A stretch of DNA of 64,000 bases from Planctomycetota bacterium (GCA_022705325.1 JAKJER010000024.1:27736-91735), one strand, 5' to 3'. Counted from the first letter of the stretch, positions 36,276 through 44,624 are shown. The notes: generated from the sequence alone by a model not told the origin. Numbers and translations: made by a program.

Positions 36276-36322
36276 CTGCTGGCTGACCGGGCTTTGTCGC
36301 CCGCAAGAGACGCAAGCATACA

Positions 36323-36724
36323 TCACGACAGAAGCGGCACGACCTTGTCCCGGACGAGCCTGGCCAGACGCAGCGCTTCTCGCGCTTGGTCCGCGGACGC
36401 ATCCGGTCGGTCGCCCGGATACCGCAGGTCCACCCCGTAAGGCGTCAGGATAATCACGTCGAGCATCGAACGCGCCAGGACGTCATCGCGGGATTCGACC
36501 AGCGCGACCAGTGCCGCCAGAACGTGAGTCTTCGGGAATTCAATATCCCAGTGCGTGAGCAGGGCCTTGAGGTACTTCTCGGCGGCCTGCTGACAATGAA
36601 AAGCCGCCGCATTGAGGAAGATGCCTTCGTCCGCCATCAGACGCTCCGCTACAGCCAAGTCTGTGTCGGCCTTGCGGCGCCATTCGGACACGATCTTCTG
36701 TCTGGCGGTCTCATGCGGCGTCAT
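36323..36724 (-). CDS. HEPN domain protein, partner of the MNT nucleotidyltransferase
   Basis: A 133-residue all-helical protein with the HEPN signature AAFHCQQAAEKYLKALL at ~38-54 and the C-terminal YGVDLRYPGDRPD motif typical of the PF05168-type family. I do not see the R-x4-6-H motif of RNase-active HEPN toxins, so it may be a non-nuclease type. The ATG overlaps the end of the nucleotidyltransferase gene by 14 bp. MNT-HEPN pairs can act as toxin-antitoxin modules, in which MNT adenylylates HEPN; whether this pair does is unknown. Confidence 0.82.
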   Translation of the reverse strand: MTPHETARQKIVSEWRRKADTDLAVAERLMADEGIFLNAAAFHCQQAAEKYLKALLTHWDIEFPKTHVLAALVALVESRDDVLARSMLDVIILTPYGVDLRYPGDRPDASADQAREALRLARLVRDKVVPLLS

Positions 36725-37031
36725 AGATCACCCTGCCGTACTTGTGGGCCGGATACGCTATGCCGCCGCTGACGTTCTTGCTCTGCTCGAACCAATCGGT
36801 GGTGATGAAGAGGATGTCGACGGGGTGCCGGATGCCCCACAGAGCCTTCATAATGCGAACATACTCGGCCCGCTGATTGCCGGTATCGGGCTCGACAATC
36901 AGAAGGTCGATGTCACTGTCGGACGTCATCTGGCCGGCCGCGGCGGACCCGAACAGGATGATCCTGTCCGGCCTGGCCACGGTCAGGATTCGCCGAACGA
37001 TCTCCCGGATGGTCTGTTCGTCGATGCCCAT
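36711..37031 (-). CDS. minimal nucleotidyltransferase (MNT), antitoxin-like
   Basis: A 106-residue protein of the DNA polymerase beta-like nucleotidyltransferase superfamily. The active site GSAAAGQMTSDSDIDLLI fits GSxxxGxxxxxSDxDL, with a third acidic residue likely in PVDILFI. I start at MGIDEQ (37031), since a TATTGT box lies seven bases before it; the frame extends to 37073. It overlaps the downstream HEPN gene, so the two form one unit. Size and pairing match mobile MNT-HEPN modules. Confidence 0.85.
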   Translation of the reverse strand: MGIDEQTIREIVRRILTVARPDRIILFGSAAAGQMTSDSDIDLLIVEPDTGNQRAEYVRIMKALWGIRHPVDILFITTDWFEQSKNVSGGIAYPAHKYGRVIYDAA

Positions 37032-37124
37032 GCCCAGCACAATAGGAAGGCGGCGAGAACCTGTCAAGGGCACGTCAATGCCCTGTCTGGCGTCGCGCCT
37101 TCTCTGTTGTCTTGCCGCGAGCCG

Positions 37125-38321
37125 TTACTTCGCGGGGATCGCGATCGTCGAGACCGTGAACGGCTTGTCGATCTTCTTGTTGGTCAGCAGGTCGCTGTCC
37201 CACGGCATGTCCATGTTGACGACGATGCACTCGTTGCCGCGGACGAGCACCTCGCACGGCTGGTCGAGCGAGCCGTCGGCCCCGTCGGTATTGCCGTTGG
37301 AGTGCAGCGTGGCGACCTTGCCGTCCATGCTCACCATCTGCACGCCGTTGATCAGCATGTCGGCGACGTAGATCTTGTCGTCGGCCTTGTTCCAGAAGAT
37401 CCCGTCGCAGCAGTGCATCTTGAGGTCCTTGGCGAACACGACCGGCTCGGAGGGCTTGCCGTCGGCGCCGAAGGACGTCTTGTAGATGATGCCGTCCTCG
37501 AAGATGCCGCAGTACAGGTTGCCCTTTCCGTCGAAGGTCAGCCCGTCGGCGCCGAAGCCGATCCGGCCGCTGGTTTCGTACTTGGCCACCAGGTGCGGGT
37601 CGGCCTTCTCGGGCGTCCACGGGGCGAGCTTGACCGGGGCGTCCTTCCACTCGCTGATCTTGATCCCGTACACGCCGCTGATCAGCTTCGGCGCGGGCTT
37701 GCCTTCCTCGGCCTTGGCCGGGGCGACGAGCTGCGTCTCGCTCACGTACACGGTGTCGCCGCGCCAGATCACCGCGTTGGAGACGATGAAGCCCTCGACG
37801 ACCACGTCGCAACTGACGGCCTTGCCGTCCTTGATGTTGATCCGCAGCAGGCGGGACTTGTGGGCTGGGTCGAAGAACAACTGGTTGTCGGCCACGTAGA
37901 GGTTGCCGTCCGGGCCGATGTCGCAGCCCATGGGCCCGACCTTCTTGGTGTCCGGGTGCAGGTCCTTTGCCTGGAACTCGTACCACTTGGTCAGATTGTT
38001 GCCCTTGTCGATCTGGACCATCAGAGCGGGGCTTTCGGCGACAGTCCCCTGCTCCATGGGCTTGCCATTGTTGAAGTTCGGAATCGACAGGATGATGTTG
38101 CCGTCGTCGGTCAGCGTGCACCCGTCGGGCGTGTTGCAGTACTCCGGCAGCGTCACGAGGATCTTCGGCTTGGCGGCCGTGGAGGCCGCAGGCGCCGCCG
38201 GGGCGGAGGGCTTGGCGGCGGGCTTGGTGGTGGGCGTCTGGCCCTTCTTGTCACAGCCGGCCAGGCCCAGTCCGATCGCGGCGACCAGGACCAACGTCAA
38301 CAATGCTGCGTGCTTTCTCAT
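37125..38321 (-). CDS. lipoprotein with SMP-30/gluconolactonase-like beta-propeller
   Basis: A 398-residue lipoprotein: lipobox LAGC (Cys23), a Lys/Pro/Ala-rich linker (~28-50), then a six-bladed propeller-like domain with repeated PDGNLYVAD and FDGKGNLYCGIFEDG strands as in SMP-30/gluconolactonase proteins. Members hydrolyse sugar lactones, although many act only as binding proteins. AAGGAG precedes the ATG. No operon partner: the MNT-HEPN genes lie downstream on the same strand, and NadA ends 299 bp upstream. Confidence 0.8.
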   Translation of the reverse strand: MRKHAALLTLVLVAAIGLGLAGCDKKGQTPTTKPAAKPSAPAAPAASTAAKPKILVTLPEYCNTPDGCTLTDDGNIILSIPNFNNGKPMEQGTVAESPALMVQIDKGNNLTKWYEFQAKDLHPDTKKVGPMGCDIGPDGNLYVADNQLFFDPAHKSRLLRINIKDGKAVSCDVVVEGFIVSNAVIWRGDTVYVSETQLVAPAKAEEGKPAPKLISGVYGIKISEWKDAPVKLAPWTPEKADPHLVAKYETSGRIGFGADGLTFDGKGNLYCGIFEDGIIYKTSFGADGKPSEPVVFAKDLKMHCCDGIFWNKADDKIYVADMLINGVQMVSMDGKVATLHSNGNTDGADGSLDQPCEVLVRGNECIVVNMDMPWDSDLLTNKKIDKPFTVSTIAIPAK

Positions 38322-38451
38322 GGAGTTCTCCTTTGCAGCGGGTTTTGTCGGATCAGGGGGAAGCGTACCCCGCTCGGGGCAGGGAAGTCAAGATGCGAAC
38401 GGATCGTGGCTTCCGGTGGATGTAGCCGGCATACGGTGACGCGGGGGAGTA

Positions 38452-38584
38452 GAGAAGAAGTTCCAACAGTGGAATGGTCAATTCTCAATTCCCAAGTGAA
38501 TACTCAACGAACAAGGTTCAACGGACTTGGCCCTTGAGCATCTTCCTTGGTAATTGAGACCTGCCTGCCGGCAGGCAGGATTGG
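38452..38584. repeat. MITE-like intergenic element, copy 1 (imperfect inverted repeat plus 20-bp palindrome)
   Basis: It holds block A (GAAGTTCCA..., 38457-38482), then block B in direct orientation and block B in inverted orientation (38482-38558). These form a long imperfect hairpin beginning and ending with TCTCAATT/AATTGAGA. The perfect palindrome CCTGCCTGCCGGCAGGCAGG lies at 38560-38579. Blocks A and B and the palindrome recur at 41571-41660 in another order. Confidence 0.65.
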
Positions 38585-38620
38585 ACGTTCATCTGTTGAG
38601 ACTTCTCCTCTTCCCGCCAA

Positions 38621-39763
38621 CTACCCGTTCGGCGTGACCGTCTTGACCGGCTGGATGTCGATCATCCGCTGGAGCGCGGTCCTCGCCTCGGCCGCGACCT
38701 GCGGCGCGACCGTCACCTGGTTGACCACGCGCCCCTCGGCCAGGTTGTCCAGCACCCACAGCAGGTGGGCGGGGTCGATGCGGAACATCTGGCGGCACAG
38801 GGCCCGCGCGTCGGCCAGCAGGCGGATCGTCTGCTCCGGGTGGCGCCTGGCCAGGCGCTCGACCAGGTTGCTCTCGGTGCCGATCGCCCACTTCGAGCCG
38901 GCTGGGGCAGCCTCCACCGCCTGGATGATCTGCTCGGTGCTGCCGGACGCGTCGGCCAGGGCGACCAGCTCCCGCGGGCATTCGGGGTGGACGATGATCC
39001 GCACGCCGGGCATCTCGCGCCGCAGCTTCTCTACGTGCTCCTTGTGGAAGCACTGGTGCACGTAGCAGTGGCCCTTCCACAGGATGAACTTCGCCCCGCG
39101 CACCTGCTGGGCCGTCAGCCCGCCGTTCGGCTGGGCCGGGTCGTACACCACGCAGTCCTCCGGCGCGGCAAAGCCCAGGGCGAAGGCGGTGTTGCGCCCG
39201 AGGTGCTGGTCGGGAATGCACAGCAGCTTGTCCGCCCCTGCCCCGTTCTGCTCCGCCGGCCGAAGGCCCCACGCGAAGACGTTCAGCGCGTTGCTGGAGG
39301 TGCAGCACGCCCCGCCGGCGCGGGCGGTGACCGCCTTGATGGCGGCGGTCGAGTTCACGTATGTGATGGGCACGATCTTCGCCTGGCCGCTCAACTCCGC
39401 CATCTCCTCCACGCACGCTTCCACGTCCAGGACGTCGGCCATCTCGGCCATTGCGCAGCCGGCCGTCATGTTCGGCAGGCAGACGACCTGGTCGTCCTTG
39501 GACAGGATGTCGGCCGACTCCGCCATGAAGTGCACGCCGCAGAAGACGATGTACGCCGCGTCGGTCCGCCCGGCCTGCTGGGAGAGCTTGAGGCTGTCGC
39601 CCACGATGTCGGCGTGGCGGATGATCTCATCGCGCTGGTAGTGGTGGCCGAGGATGCAGAGCCGCTTTCCGAATCGCCGCTTGTGCTCCACGATCCGCTC
39701 GCACAGCTCCGCGTCGGACGCGTCGAGGTAGTCCTTCGGCAATGGTTCTTGAAGACGGATCAT
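38621..39763 (-). CDS. nadA: quinolinate synthase A
   Basis: A 380-residue NadA that condenses iminoaspartate with dihydroxyacetone phosphate to quinolinate in de novo NAD synthesis. The three cysteines that bind the [4Fe-4S] cluster are in place: CGVHFMAESADIL, ACCTSSNA and HPECPREL. HHYQRDEI and GHCYVHQCF are further family motifs. Length is near the long NadA group (about 350-380). It lies 88 bp downstream of murJ on the same strand, with a hairpin in between, so co-transcription is possible. nadB and nadC are not in the window. Confidence 0.96.
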   Translation of the reverse strand: MIRLQEPLPKDYLDASDAELCERIVEHKRRFGKRLCILGHHYQRDEIIRHADIVGDSLKLSQQAGRTDAAYIVFCGVHFMAESADILSKDDQVVCLPNMTAGCAMAEMADVLDVEACVEEMAELSGQAKIVPITYVNSTAAIKAVTARAGGACCTSSNALNVFAWGLRPAEQNGAGADKLLCIPDQHLGRNTAFALGFAAPEDCVVYDPAQPNGGLTAQQVRGAKFILWKGHCYVHQCFHKEHVEKLRREMPGVRIIVHPECPRELVALADASGSTEQIIQAVEAAPAGSKWAIGTESNLVERLARRHPEQTIRLLADARALCRQMFRIDPAHLLWVLDNLAEGRVVNQVTVAPQVAAEARTALQRMIDIQPVKTVTPNG

Positions 39764-39795
39764 GCTTTGTCTCTTCTCATCCTACGGTCACGTGC

Positions 39796-39821
39796 AGCCC
39801 ACGGGAAGCCTCCCGTGGGCT
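39796..39821. terminator. strong GC hairpin between murJ and nadA
   Basis: AGCCCACGGGA pairs with TCCCGTGGGCT around a 4-base loop and is followed by TTCTTTCT on the plus strand. The T-tract points to plus-strand termination, but no plus-strand gene ends here. On the minus strand it lies between the murJ stop and the nadA start and might weaken read-through. A similar hairpin core occurs at 44601. Confidence 0.45.
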
Positions 39822-39851
39822 TCTTTCTCAGGGCCCATGAGACCCACGGGC

Positions 39852-41489
39852 CTACGACACCATCTTCCCTCGTTTGCGCAGCGAGCTGACCAGTTCGCCC
39901 AGTTCGGGCGCCCGCAGGACCCAGGCCGCCGCCACGAACGTGGCCGCCCCCGCCGGCACGCACGCTCCCACCACCGCCAGGGCGCCGAATCGTTCCAGCG
40001 GCCAGCGGAGCAGGAGGATCACCCCGCCCATGACGGCGGCACATCCGGCCGCCCGCGCGATCGAAAGCAGCATCGCCCTGGCGCCCAGCCTGCCCAGGCG
40101 CCTGCGAAGCAGCACGAGCAGCAGCAGCGAGTTGGCCGTCGCCGTCACCGTCATCGCCGCTCCGAACGCCCGCTCGTGCAGCGGCGTCCAGATCAGTCCG
40201 GCCACCAGCGCCAGGTTCGCCACCACCAGCGAGCAGGAGATCTTCAGCGGCGTGACCGTGTCCTTCAGCGAATAGAACGCCCGCTGGAGCACGCCCAGCG
40301 TGCAGTACGCCCACATCCCCACCACGTACATCCGCAGGATGGACGCCGACACCGCCACGTCCGCGGCGGTGAACTTGCCGTGCCGGTAGATCACCCGCGT
40401 GATGGGCTCGGCCAGCAGGAACATGCCCACCCCAGCCGCGATGCCCTCCATGCCCGACAGGCGCACCGCGCGGTTCAGGGCCGAGCGAAGGTTCTCGTTG
40501 TCGCCGCGGGCGGCGTAGCGGCTCAGCAGCGGGAACACCGCCACCGCCAGCGAGATCGCCAGCACGCCCATGGGGAACTGGTAGAGCCTCTGCGCGGCGT
40601 ACACGTGCACCAGCACGCCGCTCCCCAGCGGGCGGGCCAGCTCGTGGCCGAAGAGGCTCACCGTCGTCGCCCCTTCCCGCTGGGCGAAGATCCACGCGAT
40701 GGCGTCGTTGAGCAGCTCGCTGACCTGGAGGAAGCCCAGGCCCACGATCATCGGGCCCATCAGGCGGAGGATCTGACCGATGCCCGGCTCGATCGGCCGC
40801 AGACGCGGGCGAATCGAGAACCCGTAGCGCTTCAGCATCCACAGCACGCCCACGAGCTGGATCACGCCGGCCAGCGTGACCGCGCCGCCCAGGCGGTACA
40901 GCTCGCCGGGCGTGATCGAGTGCGGATCGCGACGCCAGGGCGGGACGATCGTCCACGCCGCCGCGATGATCACCAGGTTCAACAGGATGGGCGCCGCAGC
41001 CGGGAAGGCGAAGTGCCCGCGGCAGTTCAGGGCCGCCGAGCCCAGCGCCAGCAGGCAGATGGTGATCATGAAGGGCATCATGATCGCCAGCAGCTCGATC
41101 AACAACTGGCGGTCCCATTCGCCGGGCCACAGCGCGTGCCAGCCCAACAGGCCGATCCAGATCAGGACCGTCAGCCCGCTCAGCCCGGCCGCCAGCAGGC
41201 CCATGGCGTTGGCGAACAGCCGCCTGGCCCGCTCGAAACCTTCCTGCTCGCTGGACTCGCTGAACACCGGCACGAACGCCGCCGACAAGGCCCCCTCGCC
41301 AAACAGGCGGCGGAAGAGGTTGGGCACCTTGAAGGCGAACACGAAGGCCGACACCGCCCGGTTGGCCCCCAGCGAGGTGATGGCGATATCCCGCACCATG
41401 CCGAACACGCGCGACACCACCGTCAGGGTGGCGATCAGCTTCGCCGCCCCGAACGACCGCTCGCGTTCTTCGTGGGCCTGGCCGGACAC
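39852..41489 (-). CDS. murJ: lipid II flippase MurJ
   Basis: A 545-residue MVF-family membrane protein with about 14 helices. Characteristic stretches are LIATLTVVSRVFGMVRDIAIT at the N-terminus, FRRLFGEGALSAAFVPVFSE, and YQFPMGVLAISLAVAVFPLLSR. It moves lipid II across the cytoplasmic membrane for peptidoglycan synthesis. The presence of murJ argues for a peptidoglycan wall, as in most Planctomycetota. The GTG start at 41489 has a TATAAT seven bases upstream, so the mRNA is probably leaderless; no Shine-Dalgarno is visible. Confidence 0.95.
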   Translation of the reverse strand: MSGQAHEERERSFGAAKLIATLTVVSRVFGMVRDIAITSLGANRAVSAFVFAFKVPNLFRRLFGEGALSAAFVPVFSESSEQEGFERARRLFANAMGLLAAGLSGLTVLIWIGLLGWHALWPGEWDRQLLIELLAIMMPFMITICLLALGSAALNCRGHFAFPAAAPILLNLVIIAAAWTIVPPWRRDPHSITPGELYRLGGAVTLAGVIQLVGVLWMLKRYGFSIRPRLRPIEPGIGQILRLMGPMIVGLGFLQVSELLNDAIAWIFAQREGATTVSLFGHELARPLGSGVLVHVYAAQRLYQFPMGVLAISLAVAVFPLLSRYAARGDNENLRSALNRAVRLSGMEGIAAGVGMFLLAEPITRVIYRHGKFTAADVAVSASILRMYVVGMWAYCTLGVLQRAFYSLKDTVTPLKISCSLVVANLALVAGLIWTPLHERAFGAAMTVTATANSLLLLVLLRRRLGRLGARAMLLSIARAAGCAAVMGGVILLLRWPLERFGALAVVGACVPAGAATFVAAAWVLRAPELGELVSSLRKRGKMVS

Positions 41490-41496
41490 GAGGGCG

Positions 41497-41502
41497 ATTA
41501 TA
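41497..41502 (-). promoter_or_regulatory. TATAAT -10 box of murJ
   Basis: Minus-strand TATAAT ends seven bases before the GTG start. Expected transcription start coincides with the start codon. Confidence 0.5.
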
Positions 41503-41560
41503 GACGGATCAGGGAATAGGGACTAGGGAATAGGGAACAGGCACCAGGGAATAGGCTGGC
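41503..41560. repeat. word-like repeat, GGGAATAGGGACTA type (left arm of an inverted pair)
   Basis: Four or five near-copies of GGGAATAGG with variable linkers. Its reverse complement occurs at 41812-41868, so the two runs can pair across ~250 bp. Confidence 0.55.
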
Positions 41561-41570
41561 CGGAAGAGGA

Positions 41571-41660
41571 GAAGTTCCAGCAGTGGAATGGTCAATCCTG
41601 CCTGCCGGCAGGCAGGTTTCAATTACCAAGGGAAACGCTCAACGGACAAGGCTCAACGAC
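41571..41660. repeat. MITE-like intergenic element, copy 2
   Basis: Block A (41571-41596) differs from copy 1 by one base in 26. It is followed directly by the palindrome CCTGCCTGCCGGCAGGCAGG (41597-41616) and block B in one orientation (TTTCAATTACCAAGG..., to about 41660). The inverted second B of copy 1 is absent. Confidence 0.6.
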
Positions 41661-41696
41661 TGTAGCGACGGGAAGGACAAGGCGAGGCCCATCGTT

Positions 41697-41775
41697 TGCC
41701 CTTGATCATTGATCCGTTCGCTGAACATTGAACATTGACTATTGAACATTCCTTTATTGAACATTCTCTTTGCGC
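41697..41775. repeat. word-like repeat, GAACATTGAACATT type
   Basis: A run of near-copies of TTGAACATT, TTGATCATT and TTGACTATT. Nothing in it looks coding. Confidence 0.5.
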
Positions 41776-41789
41776 ATATGAAGGGAAAA

Positions 41790-41825
41790 GGGACCAGTAT
41801 CCGGTTGCACCCGGACCCTGGTCCC
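41790..41825 (-). terminator. rho-independent terminator of the Tat oxidoreductase gene
   Basis: On the minus strand GGGACCAG pairs with CTGGTCCC, with an inner GTCCGG/CCGGAT stem, followed by TTTTCCCTT. It lies about 50 bases after the stop at 41873. Confidence 0.65.
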
Positions 41826-41868
41826 TAATCCCTAGTCCCTATTCCCTAGTCCCTGGTCCCTATTCCGT
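41812..41868. repeat. word-like repeat, CCCTAGTCCCTATT type (right arm of an inverted pair)
   Basis: Near-copies of TCCCTATTCCCTAG; reverse complement of the run at 41503-41560. It overlaps the terminator stem at its left end. Confidence 0.55.
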
Positions 41869-41872
41869 GCCG

Positions 41873-43210
41873 TTACAGCTCCCACCCCTTGCGGTAGGGC
41901 TTGGAGAGGAACTTGTTGGCGTCGCTGTCGTTGGTGAACTTCATGTTGGGCCCGTCCCACAGGAGCTTCTTGCCGGCGCGGACGGCCGCGTTGCCCAGCA
42001 GCAGCGTCTCGGTGAACGGGCAGGCGTACTTGAAGTTCGAGCCCGGCTCGGGGCCCTCGCCCTTGCAGGCGCGGATGAACTCCTGGTACGAGCCGCCCTT
42101 GACCCGCGGAATCGACGGGTCGGGACGCTTGAAGTCCTTCATCGCGGCCTCGGGCAGCAGCCTCGGCGTGCCCGCCCAGCCGCCGCACAGGATCGTGCCC
42201 TTGTCGCCGAAGAACAGGATGCCGTTGCCGCCCTCGGCCTTCCATTCCTTGCCCTCTTCCAGGGCGGCCGGACGCGGGGGTTTCTGCTTCTCGAACCACA
42301 CCACCTTGATCGGCCCGTGCTTGTCAGTGGCCGGGAACTCGAAGGTGATCCTGGCCTTGTTCGGCCCGGCCTCCGCGGTGGCGCCTTCGGCGTCGGCCTC
42401 GATGCTGGCGGGATAGCCCAGGCCCAACGCGAAGAAGGCCGGGTCCATGTTGTGAACAGCCATGTCGCCGATCGCCCCGCAGCCGAAATCCCACCAGCCG
42501 CGCCACTTGAACGGGTGGTAGGCGCCGTTGACGTAGGGGCGCATCGGGGCCGGGCCGATCCACAGGTCCCAGTCCAGGTGGGCGGGAACGGGGTCGGTCT
42601 TGTCCGGGCGGTTCATGCCCTGCGGCCAGATGGGCCGGTCGGTCCAGCAGTGGACCTCCTTGACCTTGCCGATCGCGCCGGCGTCGATCCACTCCTTGGT
42701 CATGCGGATGCCGTCGCCCGCGTTGCCCTGATTGCCCATCTGCGTGACGACCTTGGGGTTGTCCTTGGCCAGCTTGAGGATCACGCGGGCCTCTTCGACG
42801 GTGTGAACCATCGGCTTCTGGACGCGGACGTGCCAGCCCTTGCGGATGGCGTGCGCGGTCGGCGGGGCATGGGTGTGGTCGGGCGTCGAGATCACCACCG
42901 CGTCCAGCTTCTCCTTGTCGTACATCTCCCGCCAGTCCTTGTAGGTCTTGGCGTTGGGGAACTTCTTGGCCGCCCCGGCCAGGATGTTGGCGTCCACGTC
43001 GCACAGGGCGACGATGTTCTCGCCGGCCACCCCGCCCAGATCGCCCCCGCCCATGCCCCCGCACCCGATCTTGCCGATGTTCAACTTGCTGCTGGGCGCC
43101 TGGTCGCCCTCTTTGCCCAGCACCCGGGCGGACACATAGTGGAAGCTGAACGCCCCTGCCGTCGCGGCGGCGGAGGTTTGCAGAAAACGGCGGCGTGTCG
43201 TCTTGGTCAT
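41873..43210 (-). CDS. Tat-exported Gfo/Idh/MocA oxidoreductase
   Basis: A 445-residue NAD(P)-dependent sugar oxidoreductase-like protein. The N-terminus TKTTRRRFLQTSAAATAG is a twin-arginine signal. The Rossmann motif is GKIGCGGMGGGDLGGV, and the KP motif that marks the active site is VQKPMVHTVEEA. The C-terminal domain includes HPFKWRGWWDFGCGAIGDMAVH. Exported members are a planctomycete speciality and are presumed to act on sugars with a tightly bound cofactor. AAGGAACC precedes ATG 43210. A second, related enzyme is encoded at 61464-62837. Confidence 0.93.
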   Translation of the reverse strand: MTKTTRRRFLQTSAAATAGAFSFHYVSARVLGKEGDQAPSSKLNIGKIGCGGMGGGDLGGVAGENIVALCDVDANILAGAAKKFPNAKTYKDWREMYDKEKLDAVVISTPDHTHAPPTAHAIRKGWHVRVQKPMVHTVEEARVILKLAKDNPKVVTQMGNQGNAGDGIRMTKEWIDAGAIGKVKEVHCWTDRPIWPQGMNRPDKTDPVPAHLDWDLWIGPAPMRPYVNGAYHPFKWRGWWDFGCGAIGDMAVHNMDPAFFALGLGYPASIEADAEGATAEAGPNKARITFEFPATDKHGPIKVVWFEKQKPPRPAALEEGKEWKAEGGNGILFFGDKGTILCGGWAGTPRLLPEAAMKDFKRPDPSIPRVKGGSYQEFIRACKGEGPEPGSNFKYACPFTETLLLGNAAVRAGKKLLWDGPNMKFTNDSDANKFLSKPYRKGWEL

Positions 43211-43293
43211 ATGCGGTTCCTTCATGTTGGGGCCGAGGCCGGCCAGGCGGGTACTGTACCACTGGCGGCTGCTACTTGCCAAACGCAGCGGGA

Positions 43294-43313
43294 GATTGTC
43301 GATTTTCGATTTG
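43294..43313. repeat. word-like repeat, GATTGTCGATTTTCGATTT
   Basis: A short run of the word TTTTCGA/TTGTCGA in the gap after the glycosyltransferase gene. The same words recur at 46324-46357. Confidence 0.45.
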
Positions 43314-43373
43314 CCGGGCAGTCCGGGCGGGCCCCGTCGAGAGCGGCACAGCGGGCATTCCCGGTCTGGCCGA

Positions 43374-44552
43374 TCAACCGGCGCCAAGTATCCGCTTGTA
43401 GACTCCCTCGATGCGCTCGACCATGACGTTGTGGTCGAAGCGGATGCGGCAGAGGTCGCGCCCGGCCTGGCCGAGGCGGTCGCGCAGCTCCGGCGAGCGG
43501 GCAAGGCTTTCCAGCGCGACCTTCAGCCCGCCCACGTCTTTGGGCTGAAGCAGCATGCCCGTGCGAGAGGTGCAGACCTCGTTCGTACCGTCCACGTCGA
43601 ACGCCACCACCGGCTTGCCCGCCAACAGGGCCTGGGGCAGGGTGCGGGGCAGGCCCTCGCGGAGCGAGCAGTGCACCAGCACGTCGCTGGCGTGCAGCAC
43701 CGCGGGCACCTGCTCGACCGGCAGCAGACCCGTCAGGTGGAACCGTCCGCCCAGGCCCCGGCGGGCGATCTCGTCCTGGATCTCCAGGCGAAGCTCTCCG
43801 TCGCCCACCAGGCAGAAGTGGATCCGCTCGTCCTCGAGCCGCGAAGCCGCCTCCAGCAGCAAGTCGTGCCCCTTCAGCGGGGCCAGACGCGACACCTGAG
43901 TCACCAGCACCGCGCCCTCGGGCAGCTTCAGCGACTCGCGGAACGCGTCCGCCTCGGCCGGGCGATTCAGGTATTGCCCCACCTCCATGCCGCTGTAGAT
44001 CGTGGTGAACCGGTCCTCCCGCCCGATTCCCGCCGCCAGGGCCTGGCGCGTCATCGCGTCAGCCACCGATACGAACGCGTCGGTCCACCGCGCCGCTCGG
44101 CGCTCCAGGTGCATGTACAGCCGATTCTTCCACCACGACTGGTACGGATGGAACGCCAGCCCATGGATGGTGTGGACGATCTTCATGTCCCGCAGCTCGC
44201 CCGGGGCGGATCGCGCCTCCCGCAGCTTCCCCGCCGCCCGCCGGCCCAGGATGCCCGCCTTCGAGGCGTGGGTGTGTACGATCTCCGGCTGGAGGTCCCA
44301 CAGGGCGGCCAGGATCAGCCGGTACGCCCGCCAGTCGTACCCCGGGTGGATCGCCCGGCGGAGGTCGTCAATGACGATCACGTGGTAGCCGCCCGCGACA
44401 GCCCGGGTCATCAGTTCCCCCTCGCTGCCGCGGGCCGGGCCGGTAATCAACGTGACCTCGTGCCCCCGCGCGTGCAGGCCCTCACAGGTGAGCAGGGTGT
44501 TCTCCATCGCCCCGCCCAGGATCATCCGCGTGATAATGTGACAGATCTTCAT
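43374..44552 (-). CDS. GT4-type glycosyltransferase
   Basis: A 392-residue GT-B fold enzyme. The N-terminal acceptor domain starts MKICHIITRMILGGAMENT (typical LGGAE-like loop); the donor domain has VTQVSRLAPLKGHDLLLEA and SLREGLPRTLPQALLAGKPVVAFDVDGTNEV with the E-x7-E motif of GT4 (Glu in REGLPRTLPQAL region). It probably adds a sugar from a nucleotide donor to a surface polysaccharide or lipid. ATG 44552 is the start; the 5' extension to 44657 crosses a terminator. Acceptor and sugar cannot be predicted. Confidence 0.88.
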   Translation of the reverse strand: MKICHIITRMILGGAMENTLLTCEGLHARGHEVTLITGPARGSEGELMTRAVAGGYHVIVIDDLRRAIHPGYDWRAYRLILAALWDLQPEIVHTHASKAGILGRRAAGKLREARSAPGELRDMKIVHTIHGLAFHPYQSWWKNRLYMHLERRAARWTDAFVSVADAMTRQALAAGIGREDRFTTIYSGMEVGQYLNRPAEADAFRESLKLPEGAVLVTQVSRLAPLKGHDLLLEAASRLEDERIHFCLVGDGELRLEIQDEIARRGLGGRFHLTGLLPVEQVPAVLHASDVLVHCSLREGLPRTLPQALLAGKPVVAFDVDGTNEVCTSRTGMLLQPKDVGGLKVALESLARSPELRDRLGQAGRDLCRIRFDHNVMVERIEGVYKRILGAG

Positions 44553-44560
44553 GGGCGGTA

Positions 44561-44592
44561 GACCATTGTCTATTGACCATTGAAGATTGTCC
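44561..44592. repeat. word-like repeat, GACCATTGTCTATTGACCATTG
   Basis: A short run of TTGACCATT-type words just upstream of the glycosyltransferase start, next to the terminator hairpin. Confidence 0.4.
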
Positions 44593-44596
44593 AAGT

Positions 44597-44624
44597 GAAA
44601 AGCCCACGGACCTGTCCGTGGGCT
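44597..44624 (-). terminator. rho-independent terminator of the Fe-type dehydrogenase gene
   Basis: AGCCCACGGAC pairs with GTCCGTGGGCT almost without loop, so the innermost pairs open. It is followed on the minus strand by TTTTCACTT. It lies 30 bases after the stop at 44654. Confidence 0.75.

Larger units (their letters stand above)
41490..41872. other. 383-bp repeat-rich gap between the oxidoreductase gene and murJ
   Basis: No gene here. From left to right it holds the murJ -10 box, a run of GGGAATAGGGACTA words, MITE-like copy 2, a run of (CT)GAACATT words, the terminator of the oxidoreductase gene, and a run of CCCTAGTCCCTATT words that is the reverse complement of the first run. Confidence 0.7.

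Noticed and set aside
38560..38579. 20-bp palindrome read as a terminator of nadA
   Set aside because: It has no T-tract on either strand and recurs at 41597 inside a repeat element, so repeat origin is more likely.
41490..41872. CRISPR array
   Set aside because: The repeats are degenerate, 7-14 nt long and without regular spacers; no cas genes are in the window.
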